64,000 nt of DNA. Source: Galbitalea sp036271875 (lineage in GTDB: Bacteria; Actinomycetota; Actinomycetes; Actinomycetales; Microbacteriaceae). The stretch lies in the NCBI GenBank assembly GCA_036271875.1, contig DATAZU010000005.1, positions 62,001 to 126,000 of the forward strand, in the 5' to 3' direction. Shown here piece by piece: positions 1-9,685 of this stretch. The notes under the pieces were generated by a model. The model made no database searches, was not told where the DNA came from, and saw only the letters and a list, made by a program, of their open reading frames with translations. How positions within the stretch are numbered: position 1 is the first letter of the stretch; each line of letters begins with the position of its first letter. The translations under genes and the position numbers were made by a program.

Positions 1-12
1 GGAGGCGACGGT

Positions 13-894
13 ATGAGTGCGGTCACGGCGTCCCTGCCTGCAACGAAAGCCCCGAGACGAAAGGTGAAGCGCGGGCGGAAGTTGTTCGCGTGGATCGGCG
101 AGCACATCGTTCTGGTCACACTCGCGATCCTGTTCATTGCTCCCGTGGTGTTCGTCTTTCTCACCTCGGTCATGACCAATAACCAGACGCTCACCCCGAG
201 CCTCTGGCCGCATCCGTGGACCTGGAGCAACTACCTGAGTGCGTTCCGCACCGTGCCGCTGCTGCAGTGGTTCGGCAACTCGGCGTTTTACGCGATCAGC
301 TCGACGCTGCTCATGCTGCTGTCGTCGATTCCTGCAGCATACGTGCTCGCCCGCATCCGATTCCGCGGAGCGACCGTCATCTTCGTCGCCATCGTCATCA
401 CAATGCTGCTGCCACCGCAGGTGACCGCGGTCCCCGTCTACGTGATGTGGTCGAAGCTCGGATTGACTGGCACACTGCTGCCGCTGATCCTGCCGAATGC
501 CCTCGGTGACGCATTCTCGATCTTCCTCTTGCGGCAGTTCTTCCTGACGATTCCGAAGGAATACTCGGATGCGGCGCGGATCGACGGTAACGGTGAGTTG
601 GGCGTGCTCTGGCGAGTCATCCTGCCGATGGCGAAACCCGGCATTGCCGCGACCGCGATCTTCATGTTCTTCTCGTCGTGGAACGATTACTACGGACCGC
701 TGCTCTATACCTCGGAAAACCCACAGTGGTGGCCTGTTGCATACGGGCTCGCGACCTTCCGAGGAACGCACGGGACGAACTGGGGGCTCACCATGGCCAT
801 AACCATGCTCGTGATTGTGCCCGTTGTGATTATCTTCTTCTTCGCCCAACGCGTTTTCGTCGAAGGCATCACCCTGACCGGAGTCAAAGGCTAG
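13..894 (+). CDS. Carbohydrate ABC transporter permease, MalG type
   Basis: Inner-membrane subunit of a sugar importer, 293 aa. An N-terminal basic stretch precedes the first membrane segment (about residues 30-52), and about six hydrophobic segments are visible. The EAA loop that docks the ATPase reads AARIDGNGELGVLWRVILP, near residues 178-197. A GGAGG ribosome site at bases 1-5 supports the ATG at 13. The gene is followed after 2 bases by a GH4 glycosidase and then a sugar kinase. It is therefore the last transporter gene of an operon whose binding protein and first permease should lie left of the window. The substrate is probably an oligosaccharide; the kinase next door suggests an amino sugar, but that is inference. 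Confidence 0.93.
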   Translation: MSAVTASLPATKAPRRKVKRGRKLFAWIGEHIVLVTLAILFIAPVVFVFLTSVMTNNQTLTPSLWPHPWTWSNYLSAFRTVPLLQWFGNSAFYAISSTLLMLLSSIPAAYVLARIRFRGATVIFVAIVITMLLPPQVTAVPVYVMWSKLGLTGTLLPLILPNALGDAFSIFLLRQFFLTIPKEYSDAARIDGNGELGVLWRVILPMAKPGIAATAIFMFFSSWNDYYGPLLYTSENPQWWPVAYGLATFRGTHGTNWGLTMAITMLVIVPVVIIFFFAQRVFVEGITLTGVKG

Positions 895-896
895 GA

Positions 897-2153
897 ATGA
901 AACTCACCATCGTCGGCGGCGGATCCACATACACGCCGGAACTCATGGACGGCTTCGCGCGCCTGCGCGACCTGCTCCCGATCGAGGAGATCTGGCTGGT
1001 CGACCCGGACGAACACCGCCTCGGGCTCGTCGCTGGCGTGTCCAGGCGGATGCTCGCGCACGCTGGCCTCGGCGCAAAAGTCGTCGCAACCACAGACCTG
1101 GTTGCCGGAGTGGCTAATGCCGACGCCGTGCTGCTGCAGCTGCGAGTCGGCGGGCAGGACGCGAGGCGCGGCGACGAGACCTGGCCGCACGAGGTGAGGT
1201 GCATCGGGCAGGAGACAACGGGTCCGGGCGGATTCGCCAAGGCTCTTCGCACCGTTCCCGTGGTTCTGAACGTGGCCGATGCGGTGCGTAAGTACGCCAA
1301 GCCGGATGCCTGGATCATCGACTTCACGAACCCCGTCGGAATCGTGACGCGTGCTCTGCTAACCGCCGGACATCGCGCGGTCGGACTCTGCAACGTCGCG
1401 ATCGGCTTCCAACGTCGGTTTGCAAAGACGCTCGGTGTCGAACCATCGCGAGTGCAACTCGGGCACGTTGGCCTCAACCACCTCACCTGGGAACGCAATG
1501 TCTGGGTCGACGGGGTCGACCAGCTGCCGCGCCTCTTCGAAAACCTGCACGAGCTAAGCGCGGAGGTCGAGCTTCCCGGCGACCTGCTCGAACTGCTCGG
1601 CGTTGTGCCGTCCTACTACCTGCGTTACTACTACGCCCACGACGAGGTGCTGCACGAACAGCTCGGAGCGCCGACCCGAGCTGACCAGGTCAAGGAGGTC
1701 GAGCGCGCACTTCTCCTGAAGTACGCGGATGAGACCGTCGACACGAAGCCCGAGGAACTCAGTAAGCGCGGCGGCGCCTTCTATTCGGACGCCGCGGTCG
1801 ACCTGCTCGCATCCCTCAGCTCAGATCGCGGCGACGTGCAGGTCGTCAACCTGCTCAATCGCGGCAGCCTGCCGTTCCTACCCGACGACCACGTCATCGA
1901 GGTGCCAGCGCGAGTGGGAGCGAACGGCGTCGTGGCCGAACCGATCGAACCGATCGCTGATGACATCCGAGGTCTGGTCAGCGCGGTTGCGGGCTACGAG
2001 CGCCTGGCACTGGATGCCGCGATCAACGGCGGCCGCGACCGCGTACTCCGCGCGATGCAGGCGCATCCGCTGGTTTTGCAGTACGAGCGCGCCGAGAAAT
2101 TGACCGACCTGCTGCTTGCGGCCAACCGGGAGCATCTCGCGTGGGCAAAGTAA
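897..2153 (+). CDS. Glycoside hydrolase family 4 (6-phospho-beta-glucosidase-like)
   Basis: Cytoplasmic NAD+ and Mn2+ dependent glycosidase, 418 aa, the usual GH4 length. The NAD-binding loop GGGSTYTPEL is at residues 7-16. IGQETTGPGG and DFTNPVGIVT are family signatures. The metal ligands are expected to be Cys165 (GLCNV) and His195 (GLNHLTW). The ATG at 897 was chosen because it lies just behind the permease stop (892-894) and begins with the conserved MKLTIVGGG. The end overlaps the following kinase gene by 13 bases. ABC importers deliver unphosphorylated sugars, so either the kinase acts first or this enzyme takes a non-phosphorylated substrate. Exact specificity is not readable from the sequence. 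Confidence 0.92.
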   Translation: MKLTIVGGGSTYTPELMDGFARLRDLLPIEEIWLVDPDEHRLGLVAGVSRRMLAHAGLGAKVVATTDLVAGVANADAVLLQLRVGGQDARRGDETWPHEVRCIGQETTGPGGFAKALRTVPVVLNVADAVRKYAKPDAWIIDFTNPVGIVTRALLTAGHRAVGLCNVAIGFQRRFAKTLGVEPSRVQLGHVGLNHLTWERNVWVDGVDQLPRLFENLHELSAEVELPGDLLELLGVVPSYYLRYYYAHDEVLHEQLGAPTRADQVKEVERALLLKYADETVDTKPEELSKRGGAFYSDAAVDLLASLSSDRGDVQVVNLLNRGSLPFLPDDHVIEVPARVGANGVVAEPIEPIADDIRGLVSAVAGYERLALDAAINGGRDRVLRAMQAHPLVLQYERAEKLTDLLLAANREHLAWAK

Positions 2154-3103
2154 CGCAACCGATCGTTGTCGCAGTTGACGGCGGCGGATCGAAGACCGAC
2201 GCCGTCGCGGTGGCTCTCGATGGACGAGTGGTTGGCCGCGCAACCGGGCCGGGTGGCAGCCCTCACTTCATCGGGGTGCCTGCGGCAGCGGCGCAGATCG
2301 ACGCGCTGATCCGAGAGGTCGCCGGCGCGCATCCCATTGCCCAGGTGAACGTGTACCTGTCTGGCCTGGATTTGCCGAGCGAAGTCGACACGTTCGCCGA
2401 AGCGCTGCGCCGGCTGGACTGGTCGAGCGAGAGGACCGTAGTCGACAACGACCTGTACGCACTGCTTCGGACGGGAACGGATGCGACGGACGCGGTCGCC
2501 GTCGTTTGCGGCACCGGCATCAACGCGCTGGGTCGGCGCGCCGACGGGCTCACGGCGCGGTTTGCGGCGCTCGGAATCATCTCGGGTGATTGGGGTGGCG
2601 GGGCCGGACTAGGCGAGGCAGCGGTCTGGCACTCGGCCCGCCATGCCGATCGCAGGGGACCGGAAACGACGCTGACCGCCGAAGTGCCGAGGTTCTTCGG
2701 CCTGTCGACGATGGATGAGGTCACGCAGGCGCTCCACCTTGGCTCGCTCGAATACGGAGACCTCGCCGGTCTCGCGCCGCTGGTGCAGACGCATGCCGAT
2801 GCCGGAGACGAAATTGCGGGGCAGTTGCTGGTGCGCCAGGGGGAAGAGGTCGCCATCATGGCAGCGTCGTGCCTCGACCGCCTCGATCTGCTATCGGTTG
2901 CCGTCCCGGTCGTACTCGGAGGCGGAGTCCTCGCGGCTCGAAATCCACGACTCTGGGGTGCAATGCTGGCGACTCTGAGCGAGCGCGCCCCTCTTGCCGT
3001 GCCCATTCACGTGCCTGGCCCACCAATTCTGGGCGCGGCAATGCTCGCGCTCGAGAAAGCGGGGGCCTCCCCCGAAATCGTCGCGAAGCTCGTCGTCGGT
3101 TAG
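2141..3103 (+). CDS. BadF/BadG-type kinase, N-acetylglucosamine kinase-like
   Basis: A 320-aa member of the ASKHA ATPase fold. The phosphate-1 loop VDGGGSKTDAVAVALDG lies near the N-terminus, CGTGINALGRRADG forms the second phosphate loop, and VVLGGGVLAARNPRLW is the adenosine motif near the C-terminus. Family members phosphorylate N-acetylglucosamine or similar amino sugars in the cytoplasm. The GTG start at 2141 lies inside the end of the GH4 gene, so the two are probably translationally coupled. Together with the upstream permease this is a sugar import, cleavage and phosphorylation operon. A second, unrelated ROK kinase lies at 37.0 kb. Confidence 0.85.
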   Translation: MGKVTQPIVVAVDGGGSKTDAVAVALDGRVVGRATGPGGSPHFIGVPAAAAQIDALIREVAGAHPIAQVNVYLSGLDLPSEVDTFAEALRRLDWSSERTVVDNDLYALLRTGTDATDAVAVVCGTGINALGRRADGLTARFAALGIISGDWGGGAGLGEAAVWHSARHADRRGPETTLTAEVPRFFGLSTMDEVTQALHLGSLEYGDLAGLAPLVQTHADAGDEIAGQLLVRQGEEVAIMAASCLDRLDLLSVAVPVVLGGGVLAARNPRLWGAMLATLSERAPLAVPIHVPGPPILGAAMLALEKAGASPEIVAKLVVG

Positions 3104-3109
3104 GAGTGG

Positions 3110-4516
3110 CTACTTAACCGGCGGCGTCGCCGCGCTCGGGGCGCCGGGCTCCTTCGTGGACCTCGAGTTTTGAATCCCGATCAGGGACACGATCCCACCG
3201 AGGACGAGCAACACCGCGGTCAGGATGAGGGTGCGGTGGAAGCCGTCCAGGTCGATTCGCGGTCCGATCACGACGCCGAGAAAGGCGATCGCGACAAGCC
3301 CGGCAACGCGGCTGACCGCATTGTTGATGGCCGAGCCTATGCCGGCCTGAGACTCCGAAATGGCACCGAGGATCGTGGACGTGAGGGGCGCGACCGTCGC
3401 CGACAGGCCGAGTCCGAAGAGGATGATGCCCGGCAGCAGCTGCGTCCAGTAGTTGACGTTCGTCGTGGAGGTGAGCATCAGCACGTAACCGGCCCCGGCG
3501 AGAATCGGACCAAACCCCATGAACCACCGCGAACCGTACCTCGCAGAGAGTGTTCCGAGCCACGATGAGAGCGAGATGTTCAGGATGCCCATCGGCAGGG
3601 TCGCGAGCGCCGCCAGCGTCGCCGGGAAGCCCGCGACCTGCTGCAGAAACACCGAGATGATGAACCCGCCAATCGATAGTGCCGCGTAGACGAGCGCGGT
3701 CGAGACATTCCCGATCCGGAAGTTGCGCACCGCGAACAGACTGAGCGGCATGAGCGGCATCTTGGCGAATCTCTCCCGAACGAGGAAACCCGCGAAGCAG
3801 AGCAGACCCAGGATGAACGGAAGCAGGATCAACGGGCTGCCCCAGCCGTAGTGCCCCTGCTCGATCAGTGCGTAGACCGGGCCCCCGAGTCCCAGCACGC
3901 AGAGAATCGCGCCGAGATAGTCGATGCTGACTCCTTCTTTGCGGATGTCCTTCTGTCCGAGGATTGCGAGCAGGATGAGAGTGGCTGCGATCGGAAAGAC
4001 GTTGATGACGAAGACCCAGCGCCATCCGATCGTGTCGACGATGACCCCGCCGAGCGTAGGACCAGCGAGGAAGGCAACGGTGGTTCCCGCCGTCCACCGG
4101 CCGATCGCTCTGCCCCGGGCGACTCCGTCAAAGCTCGACGTGATGAGCGCGAGCGAACTCGGTACGAGCAGCGCCCCGGCGATGCCCTGAAGCCCCCGGG
4201 CGATGATCAGGATCTCGGGGTTTATCGCCACTGCGCATAACAGGGATGTGACGCCGAACCCGACGAGGCCGATCCGCAGAATGACGATGCGACCAAGGAC
4301 ATCCGACAGCGATCCGGCGAGCAGGATCAGCGCGCCGAGGGTAATGAGGTAGGCATCCACGACCCACTGCTGGGTGGCAAGCCCACCACCCAGGTCTCGT
4401 TCGATCGCGGGGAGCGCCACGTTGATTACGCTCCCGTCGAGGAACGAGACGAACGAAGCCAGTATTGCGATCCACAGAACGAGTTGTTGGTTCCGAGTGC
4501 TGGCCGCAATTGTCAT
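3110..4516 (-). CDS. MFS drug-efflux transporter, DHA2 (EmrB/QacA) type
   Basis: Proton-driven exporter of 468 aa with about 14 hydrophobic segments, typical for DHA2. The first segment carries FLDGSVINVALPAIERDLG, and motif A, GSLSDVLGR, lies between segments 2 and 3. Motif C is visible in segment 5 (AFLAGPTLGGVIVD). The gene converges with the sugar kinase, with 6 bases between the stops, so it is not part of that operon. It runs in the same direction as the alpha/beta hydrolase upstream of it, 25 bases away. No linked regulator is seen and the exported compound is unknown. Confidence 0.92.
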   Translation of the reverse strand: MTIAASTRNQQLVLWIAILASFVSFLDGSVINVALPAIERDLGGGLATQQWVVDAYLITLGALILLAGSLSDVLGRIVILRIGLVGFGVTSLLCAVAINPEILIIARGLQGIAGALLVPSSLALITSSFDGVARGRAIGRWTAGTTVAFLAGPTLGGVIVDTIGWRWVFVINVFPIAATLILLAILGQKDIRKEGVSIDYLGAILCVLGLGGPVYALIEQGHYGWGSPLILLPFILGLLCFAGFLVRERFAKMPLMPLSLFAVRNFRIGNVSTALVYAALSIGGFIISVFLQQVAGFPATLAALATLPMGILNISLSSWLGTLSARYGSRWFMGFGPILAGAGYVLMLTSTTNVNYWTQLLPGIILFGLGLSATVAPLTSTILGAISESQAGIGSAINNAVSRVAGLVAIAFLGVVIGPRIDLDGFHRTLILTAVLLVLGGIVSLIGIQNSRSTKEPGAPSAATPPVK

Positions 4517-4541
4517 GTGCCCAGTAAACCGCAGACCGGCG

Positions 4542-5240
4542 TCAGAGGGCGGTCACTGCACGCGCGACGGTCTCCAGCAGTTCCGGGCGATCGAGGATGC
4601 GGAAGTGCCCGGTGACGGGCAATCGGATATTCGTCGCTCCATCAAGCAGGCTGCCGTTCGGGATGATCGGATCCCAGACACTGAAAATTGACGTGATGCG
4701 CGAATTAACCTCGGCAGAACGAGTCAGTGACAGGATCGTCTCGTGCGTTGGAACGAACTCGCGCAGGGTCGGAAGCGGCACAAGATGCGCGTAGTCGGAT
4801 CCGCCGAAGGGCGAGTTGATGGCGACCATTGACGCGATGCGCGCTTCGCCTACGTCCGTGAGCATCACCGTCTTGCCGATGAGGCCGCCCTTGCTGTGCC
4901 CAACGATGGCAACGTTGGTGAGGTTCTGCTCGACCAGATAGTCACCCGCGAGCCGCGCCATCTCGGCGATCGGTCGCACGTTCGCGCCGAACGCCGGTAC
5001 GACGTGCACAGGATGTCCGAGCTGGTTCAGATGCCGCCCAATCCCGTCCAGGAAGTGCCACGTCTCGTAGACGCCGGGCAGAAGCAGGATGGGTCGGCCC
5101 ATCCCCGTTCGAAGCGCGAGCGGATCCGCGTGGCTGCCGATCCGCTTCAGCCGCAGCTGGTACGCCCACGCATAGTCGACGACCCGCGCCGAGACCTGAC
5201 GACCGAAAGCGGTCGCCGGCCTGGGTTCCTCGCGCGCCAT
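4542..5240 (-). CDS. Alpha/beta hydrolase (lipase-like)
   Basis: Serine hydrolase of 232 aa. The oxyanion-side strand reads ILLLPGVYETWHFLDGIG, the nucleophile elbow is GHSKGG, the acid is probably Asp in VWDPIIPNG, and the catalytic His is in VTGHFRIL close to the C-terminus. There is no signal peptide, so it is probably cytoplasmic. The GHSKGG elbow and the ALxP-type N-terminal loop resemble triacylglycerol-lipase or PGAP1-like esterases. The gene is divergent from the alditol oxidase, with 32 bases between the two starts, and may share a promoter with it. Substrate unknown. Confidence 0.82.
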   Translation of the reverse strand: MAREEPRPATAFGRQVSARVVDYAWAYQLRLKRIGSHADPLALRTGMGRPILLLPGVYETWHFLDGIGRHLNQLGHPVHVVPAFGANVRPIAEMARLAGDYLVEQNLTNVAIVGHSKGGLIGKTVMLTDVGEARIASMVAINSPFGGSDYAHLVPLPTLREFVPTHETILSLTRSAEVNSRITSIFSVWDPIIPNGSLLDGATNIRLPVTGHFRILDRPELLETVARAVTAL

Positions 5241-5272
5241 GAATCCAGTTTAGGAACGAGGAGAATGGGCAC

Positions 5273-6544
5273 ATGGCGTATGACTCGACGAACACCGTTC
5301 CCGCGGGGCAGAACTGGGCAGAGAGCCACCGTTTTCAGGCGGAGTTCGTTCAGCGGCCCGCGAACGCTTCCGAGGTGCGAGAAACCGTTCTCGCGGGCGG
5401 CCCGGTGCGCGCACTGGGTTCTCGTCACTCCTTCACCGATCTCGCCGACACAACCGGACGGTTGATCTCACTCGATCGACTCCCGCTCGACCTGGTGATC
5501 GATCAAGAGGCCAGCACGGCATCCTTCGCGCCAGGCATCCGCTATGGCGACCTCGCAGCAAAGCTCCAGTCGAAGGGGTGGGCCCTGCACAACCTGGCGT
5601 CACTCCCCCACATTTCTGTTGCCGGCGCGGTTGCAACAGGTACACACGGATCCGGTGACCGAAACGGGAACCTGGCCACGGCCGTCGCGGCAATCGAATT
5701 CGTTGACGGGACGGGCGAACTCGTGCGGCTGTCCCGCGATGACCCAGACTTCGATGGGGCGGTTGTTGCTCTCGGCGCCCTCGGTATTGCGACTCGCATC
5801 ACCCTGGACATCGAGCCGACGTTTAACGTTCGACAGGACCTCTATGCCGGGCTGCCGTGGGATGCGGTACTCGAGGACTTCGATGCGATCACCGCGAGCG
5901 CATACAGCGTGAGCCTCTTCACGACCTGGGCTGGCGAGTCTGTCGAGATTGCCTGGCTCAAGTCGCGAACGGATGCGCCTGCGCCGCCCGACGACCTGTT
6001 CGGTGCGGTGCGCCGGACCGGCGATCGGCACATGATCGAGGGGCAGCCGGCGGCGAACACGACAACCCAGGGCGGAGTTCCCGGGCCGTGGAACGAGCGC
6101 CTGGCACATTTCAAACTCGGCTTCACTCCCAGCAACGGCGATGAGCTGCAGAGCGAATACCTCGTCCCGAGACCGGCCATCAGACCGGCGCTTGAGGCAA
6201 TGCGGCTGCTCGCTCCGAAGATCACGCCGCTGCTGCTCATCACCGAGCTGCGGACGATGACAGCAGACCGGCTGTGGCTCAGCGGCGCATACGACGCGGA
6301 TGCCGTCGGCATCCATTTCACCTGGAAAAAGCTGCCGACCGAGGTCGGTGAGCTACTGCCGGAGCTCGAGGCGGTTCTACTGCCCCTCGGCGCACGTCCG
6401 CACTGGGGGAAGGTGTTCGCTGCCGGGGCGCGGCAGCTCGAACCGCTGTATCCGCGACTGCGGGACTTCCGTGAACTCGCAGAAAAGTACGACCCACGGC
6501 ACGTTTTTCGCAATAGCTTCCTTGAGCGCAAGCTCGGGCTTTAG
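5273..6544 (+). CDS. FAD-dependent alditol oxidase (AldO/xylitol oxidase family)
   Basis: Vanillyl-alcohol-oxidase-fold flavoenzyme of 423 aa that oxidises terminal hydroxyls of sugar alcohols with O2, giving H2O2. The FAD domain carries GSRHSFTDLAD at residues 49-59. His52 corresponds to the histidine that binds FAD covalently in Streptomyces AldO. LPHISVAGAVATGTHGSGD is the second flavin-binding signature, and the C-terminal RPHWGKVF and HVFRNSF motifs are typical of the D-arabinono-lactone oxidase domain. Length matches AldO (about 418 aa). The ATG at 5273 is the first methionine of the family-like N-terminus. Its substrate among xylitol, sorbitol and others cannot be told from sequence. 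Confidence 0.88.
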   Translation: MAYDSTNTVPAGQNWAESHRFQAEFVQRPANASEVRETVLAGGPVRALGSRHSFTDLADTTGRLISLDRLPLDLVIDQEASTASFAPGIRYGDLAAKLQSKGWALHNLASLPHISVAGAVATGTHGSGDRNGNLATAVAAIEFVDGTGELVRLSRDDPDFDGAVVALGALGIATRITLDIEPTFNVRQDLYAGLPWDAVLEDFDAITASAYSVSLFTTWAGESVEIAWLKSRTDAPAPPDDLFGAVRRTGDRHMIEGQPAANTTTQGGVPGPWNERLAHFKLGFTPSNGDELQSEYLVPRPAIRPALEAMRLLAPKITPLLLITELRTMTADRLWLSGAYDADAVGIHFTWKKLPTEVGELLPELEAVLLPLGARPHWGKVFAAGARQLEPLYPRLRDFRELAEKYDPRHVFRNSFLERKLGL

Positions 6545-7115
6545 CTCCCGAAAGCAGTCGTCGGCCAGTCGATACCGAGCCGCTCCGTCAGGCCGAGTGC
6601 ATCGAAGGGTGCGCGGACTTTGGTGTCGTTGTCGAAGTAGACATAGACATCCCGGCCACCGTTGAGCCATCCGCGCGCATCCTCGGCCCACTGGTCCAGC
6701 GCACCATCCGTATAACCGCTCGCATACAGTTCTTCGGCGCCGTGCGGGCGCACATAGACGAAGTCACTTGTGAGCCCCCAATTCTGCGGCCAAACACCCG
6801 CCGTATCGCCGACGACGAACGCCACGTCGTTCGCACTGAGCACCGTCGCAACCTCGGGTCCGATGAAATCCGGATGCCGCGCCTCAAGTGCATAGCAGAG
6901 CGGGCTGTCGAAGCAGCCACGTGAGTCCATCCAGCTTCTCGTCATGTTTTCGGGCAATAGCGAGGGCTTCCTTTGCGAGAGCTCCTTCCACATTCCTCGG
7001 CTTCAGCGAGTGGGTGAGATAACGGCCACCCTCGACCGCGAACACGAAATTATCGGGCCTGTCGTTGTACCAGGCAAGGTAGCTGGGCGGACGCGACCAC
7101 CATCCTCCGACGCTA
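6541..7115 (-). pseudogene. Decayed DUF72 gene (internal deletion plus frameshift)
   Basis: Two pieces of a DUF72 protein can be read on the minus strand in different frames. The N-terminal piece (about 7115 down to 6930) has the family signature PPSYLAWYNDRPDNFVFAVEG and GRYLTH, but lacks the normal first 30-40 residues. It then jumps from NVEGALA to KEALAIARKHDEKLD, missing roughly 60 residues that normally contain the WQLPP region. Near 6920-6935 the frame shifts, and the C-terminal piece continues with YALEARHPDF, VVGDTAGVWP, SDFVYVRPHG, EELYASGYTD and DVYVYFDND down to the stop at 6541. The gene lies directly downstream of the helicase. A sequencing error could explain the frameshift but not the deletion. 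Confidence 0.78.
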
Positions 7116-7151
7116 TCTCCGATCGACCTCGCCCGGAGGTGAGCGCATCCG

Positions 7152-9677
7152 TCAGGAAGTGAATGCACCGATGGAAATGACGCGGACCACCGCAACGCCC
7201 TGCTCGTTCGACTCGGCGAGGTCAATCGTTGCGGTGATGGCCCAGTCGTGATCGCCCTCGGGGTCGGCAAGGATCTGCCGGGCCAACCACTCGGCCGGCC
7301 CCTCCGTGAGCTGCAGCATTGCCGAACTACGGGCATCGGCATCAACGCCGATCGAGTCGTACTCGTCAAAATAGGGATCGAGTGCGTCCGCCCAGCGGTC
7401 CGCATCGAATCCGGATGCCGCATCCAGCTCGCCGAGGTCGTCCCACTTTTCCAGGGCGGCCAACTGTACGCGCCGGAACAGTTCGTTGCGCACGAGAACG
7501 CGGAATGCTCGCGCGTTGGTCGTAACGCCCGGTGGGGCCGGCGGCGCGACCGATGCCCCGTCGGTGTGCTCGGGCGGGTTGACTAACTCATCCCACTCGT
7601 CCAGCAGGCTTGAGTCGACCTGCCGAACCAACTCACCGAGCCACTCGATGAGGTCGAGCAGCTCTTCTGTCTTCGCCTCATCGGGGATCGTCTGGCGCGC
7701 GGCGCGGTACGCATCGGAGAGATAGCGCAGGACGAGTCCCTCGCTTCGGGCGAGCTTGTAGTAGTTGATGTAGTCGCCGAATGTCATTGCGCGCTCGTAC
7801 ATGTCGCGCACCACGGATTTCGGACGCAGTTCGAAGTCGGTGACCCAGGCCTGCGTCGCGCTGTAGGTCTCGAAAGCCGCATCCAGGAAAGCCTTCAGCG
7901 GCTGCGGATGCGTAACCGCCTCGAGCAGCTCCATCCGCTGGTCGTATTCGATGCCATCGGCCTTCATCGCCGCAACGGCCTCGCCGCGAGCAAGGAACTG
8001 CTGCTGGGATGTCACGGGCCGAGGGTCATCAAGGGTCGCCTCGATCACCGAGATGAGGTCGAGCACGTAGTTGCCGGTCGGCGACGTTTCCGGGGTAATG
8101 AGATCAACAACAGCCAGGGCGAACGGCGATAGCGGCTGGTTCAGGGCGAAGTTGGGCTGCAGGTCCAGCGTCAGCCGGATCTCCGCCCGATCGCTGAGCT
8201 CGTCGAAGCGCTGCGTAACGACCTCGGCCGTTCGCAGGGTCCGGTAGATCGCGAGCGCGCGGCGCGCGAGCACCAGCTGCCGCTTCCATGGCTCGTGGTT
8301 GTCGAACACGAGATGGTGCACGTTCGCGAAGACGTCTCCCCCGCGTCCGATGACGTTGATGAGCATCGCGGCGGTGATCTTCATGCTCGAGGTGAGGGTC
8401 TCCGGCTCCGCCGCGATCAGCCGCTGGAAACTCGGCTCGCCCCAGGACACGAACCCGTCCGGTGCCTTCTTGCGGACTATCCGTTTGAGCTTGACCGCAT
8501 CGTCGCCGGCCTTCTTGACGAGCCGCGCGTTTTCCGTCTCGTGCTCCGGGGCCTCGGCGACGACCGTTCCCGCCGTGTCGAACCCCGCGCGACCGGCGCG
8601 CCCCGCGATCTGGTGAAACTCCCGTGCGCTGAGTTGGCGCATCCTGGTGCCGTCGTACTTCGTCAATGCGGTCAGCAGAACCGTGCGGATGGGCACGTTG
8701 ATTCCCACGCCGAGGGTGTCGGTTCCGCAGATGACCCGGAGCAGGCCGCTCTGTGCGAGCTGCTCCACGAGTCGTCGGTACTTCGGCAGCATCCCGGCGT
8801 GATGCACGCCGATGCCGAGTCGAAGCAATCGCGAGAGCGTCTTGCCAAAGCTCGTCGTGAACCGGAACGCCCCGATGGCCTCGCCGATCGCATCGCGCTG
8901 CTCTCGTGTCGCGATCCCAGCTCCGGCGAGCGCCTGTGCGCGCTCGATTGCCGCGGCCTGCGAGAAGTGCACGACATAGATGGGCGCCTGACCCGTTGAC
9001 AGCAGGTCATCGATGGTCTCGTGGATGGGGGTGGTCTCGTAGTAGTAGTGCAGCGGCACCGGGCGCTCGACGCCGGTAACGGATGCGGTTTCGCGACCGG
9101 TGCGTCGGGTCAGGTCGGCCGCGAGCCATGCAACTTCGCCGAGAGTCGCCGACATCACGATGAACTGCGCTCGCGGCAGCTCGAGCAGCGGCACCTGCCA
9201 CGCCCAACCGCGATCCGGGTCGGAATAGAAATGGAACTCGTCCATGACGACCTGGCCGACATCGCTGTCAGGACCGTGTCGCAGCGCGACGTTCGCCAGG
9301 ATCTCGGCCGTGCAACAGATGATCGGCGCATCCGGATTGACGGATGAATCGCCGGTCACCATCCCGACGTTCGCCGCCCCGAAAATCTCGACCAGCGCGA
9401 AGAACTTCTCCGAGACGAGCGCCTTGATCGGCGCTGTGTAATAGCTGCGGATGCCCTGGGCGAGAGCGGCGAAGTGTGCGCCGACGGCGACCAGCGACTT
9501 CCCGGATCCCGTTGGCGTGGAGAGGATCAAATTGCTGCCCGACACGATCTCGATGAGCGCCTCGGCCTGCGCCGGGTAGAGGCTCAGGCCGCGCGAGTCT
9601 GCCCACTGCTCGAACGTCAGGTACGCGTCATCCGGATCCCACGGATCGGGAGCGAGCGCGAGCAGACCATCAGGCAT
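7152..9677 (-). CDS. DEAD/DEAH-box RNA helicase with DUF3516 (Ski2-like)
   Basis: Superfamily 2 helicase of 841 aa. Motif I TPTGSGKS is at residues 54-61, motif II DEFH precedes FYSDPDRGWAWQVPL, motif III is SATLG, and motif VI is QIAGRAGRAGFD. The C-terminal half is the DUF3516 region typical of actinobacterial relatives of HelY and Ski2. It probably unwinds structured RNA in processing or decay; in vivo substrates of this family are poorly defined. The gene starts 8 bases after the nucleoside hydrolase stop, so the two form an operon. The shared theme could be turnover of RNA and its nucleosides, which is inference. Confidence 0.93.
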   Translation of the reverse strand: MPDGLLALAPDPWDPDDAYLTFEQWADSRGLSLYPAQAEALIEIVSGSNLILSTPTGSGKSLVAVGAHFAALAQGIRSYYTAPIKALVSEKFFALVEIFGAANVGMVTGDSSVNPDAPIICCTAEILANVALRHGPDSDVGQVVMDEFHFYSDPDRGWAWQVPLLELPRAQFIVMSATLGEVAWLAADLTRRTGRETASVTGVERPVPLHYYYETTPIHETIDDLLSTGQAPIYVVHFSQAAAIERAQALAGAGIATREQRDAIGEAIGAFRFTTSFGKTLSRLLRLGIGVHHAGMLPKYRRLVEQLAQSGLLRVICGTDTLGVGINVPIRTVLLTALTKYDGTRMRQLSAREFHQIAGRAGRAGFDTAGTVVAEAPEHETENARLVKKAGDDAVKLKRIVRKKAPDGFVSWGEPSFQRLIAAEPETLTSSMKITAAMLINVIGRGGDVFANVHHLVFDNHEPWKRQLVLARRALAIYRTLRTAEVVTQRFDELSDRAEIRLTLDLQPNFALNQPLSPFALAVVDLITPETSPTGNYVLDLISVIEATLDDPRPVTSQQQFLARGEAVAAMKADGIEYDQRMELLEAVTHPQPLKAFLDAAFETYSATQAWVTDFELRPKSVVRDMYERAMTFGDYINYYKLARSEGLVLRYLSDAYRAARQTIPDEAKTEELLDLIEWLGELVRQVDSSLLDEWDELVNPPEHTDGASVAPPAPPGVTTNARAFRVLVRNELFRRVQLAALEKWDDLGELDAASGFDADRWADALDPYFDEYDSIGVDADARSSAMLQLTEGPAEWLARQILADPEGDHDWAITATIDLAESNEQGVAVVRVISIGAFTS

Positions 9678-9685
9678 CGGCCGGC

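Noticed and set aside
2141..3103. Activator of 2-hydroxyacyl-CoA dehydratase (BadF sense)
   Set aside because: No iron-sulfur cysteines and no dehydratase genes; the sugar operon context supports a kinase.
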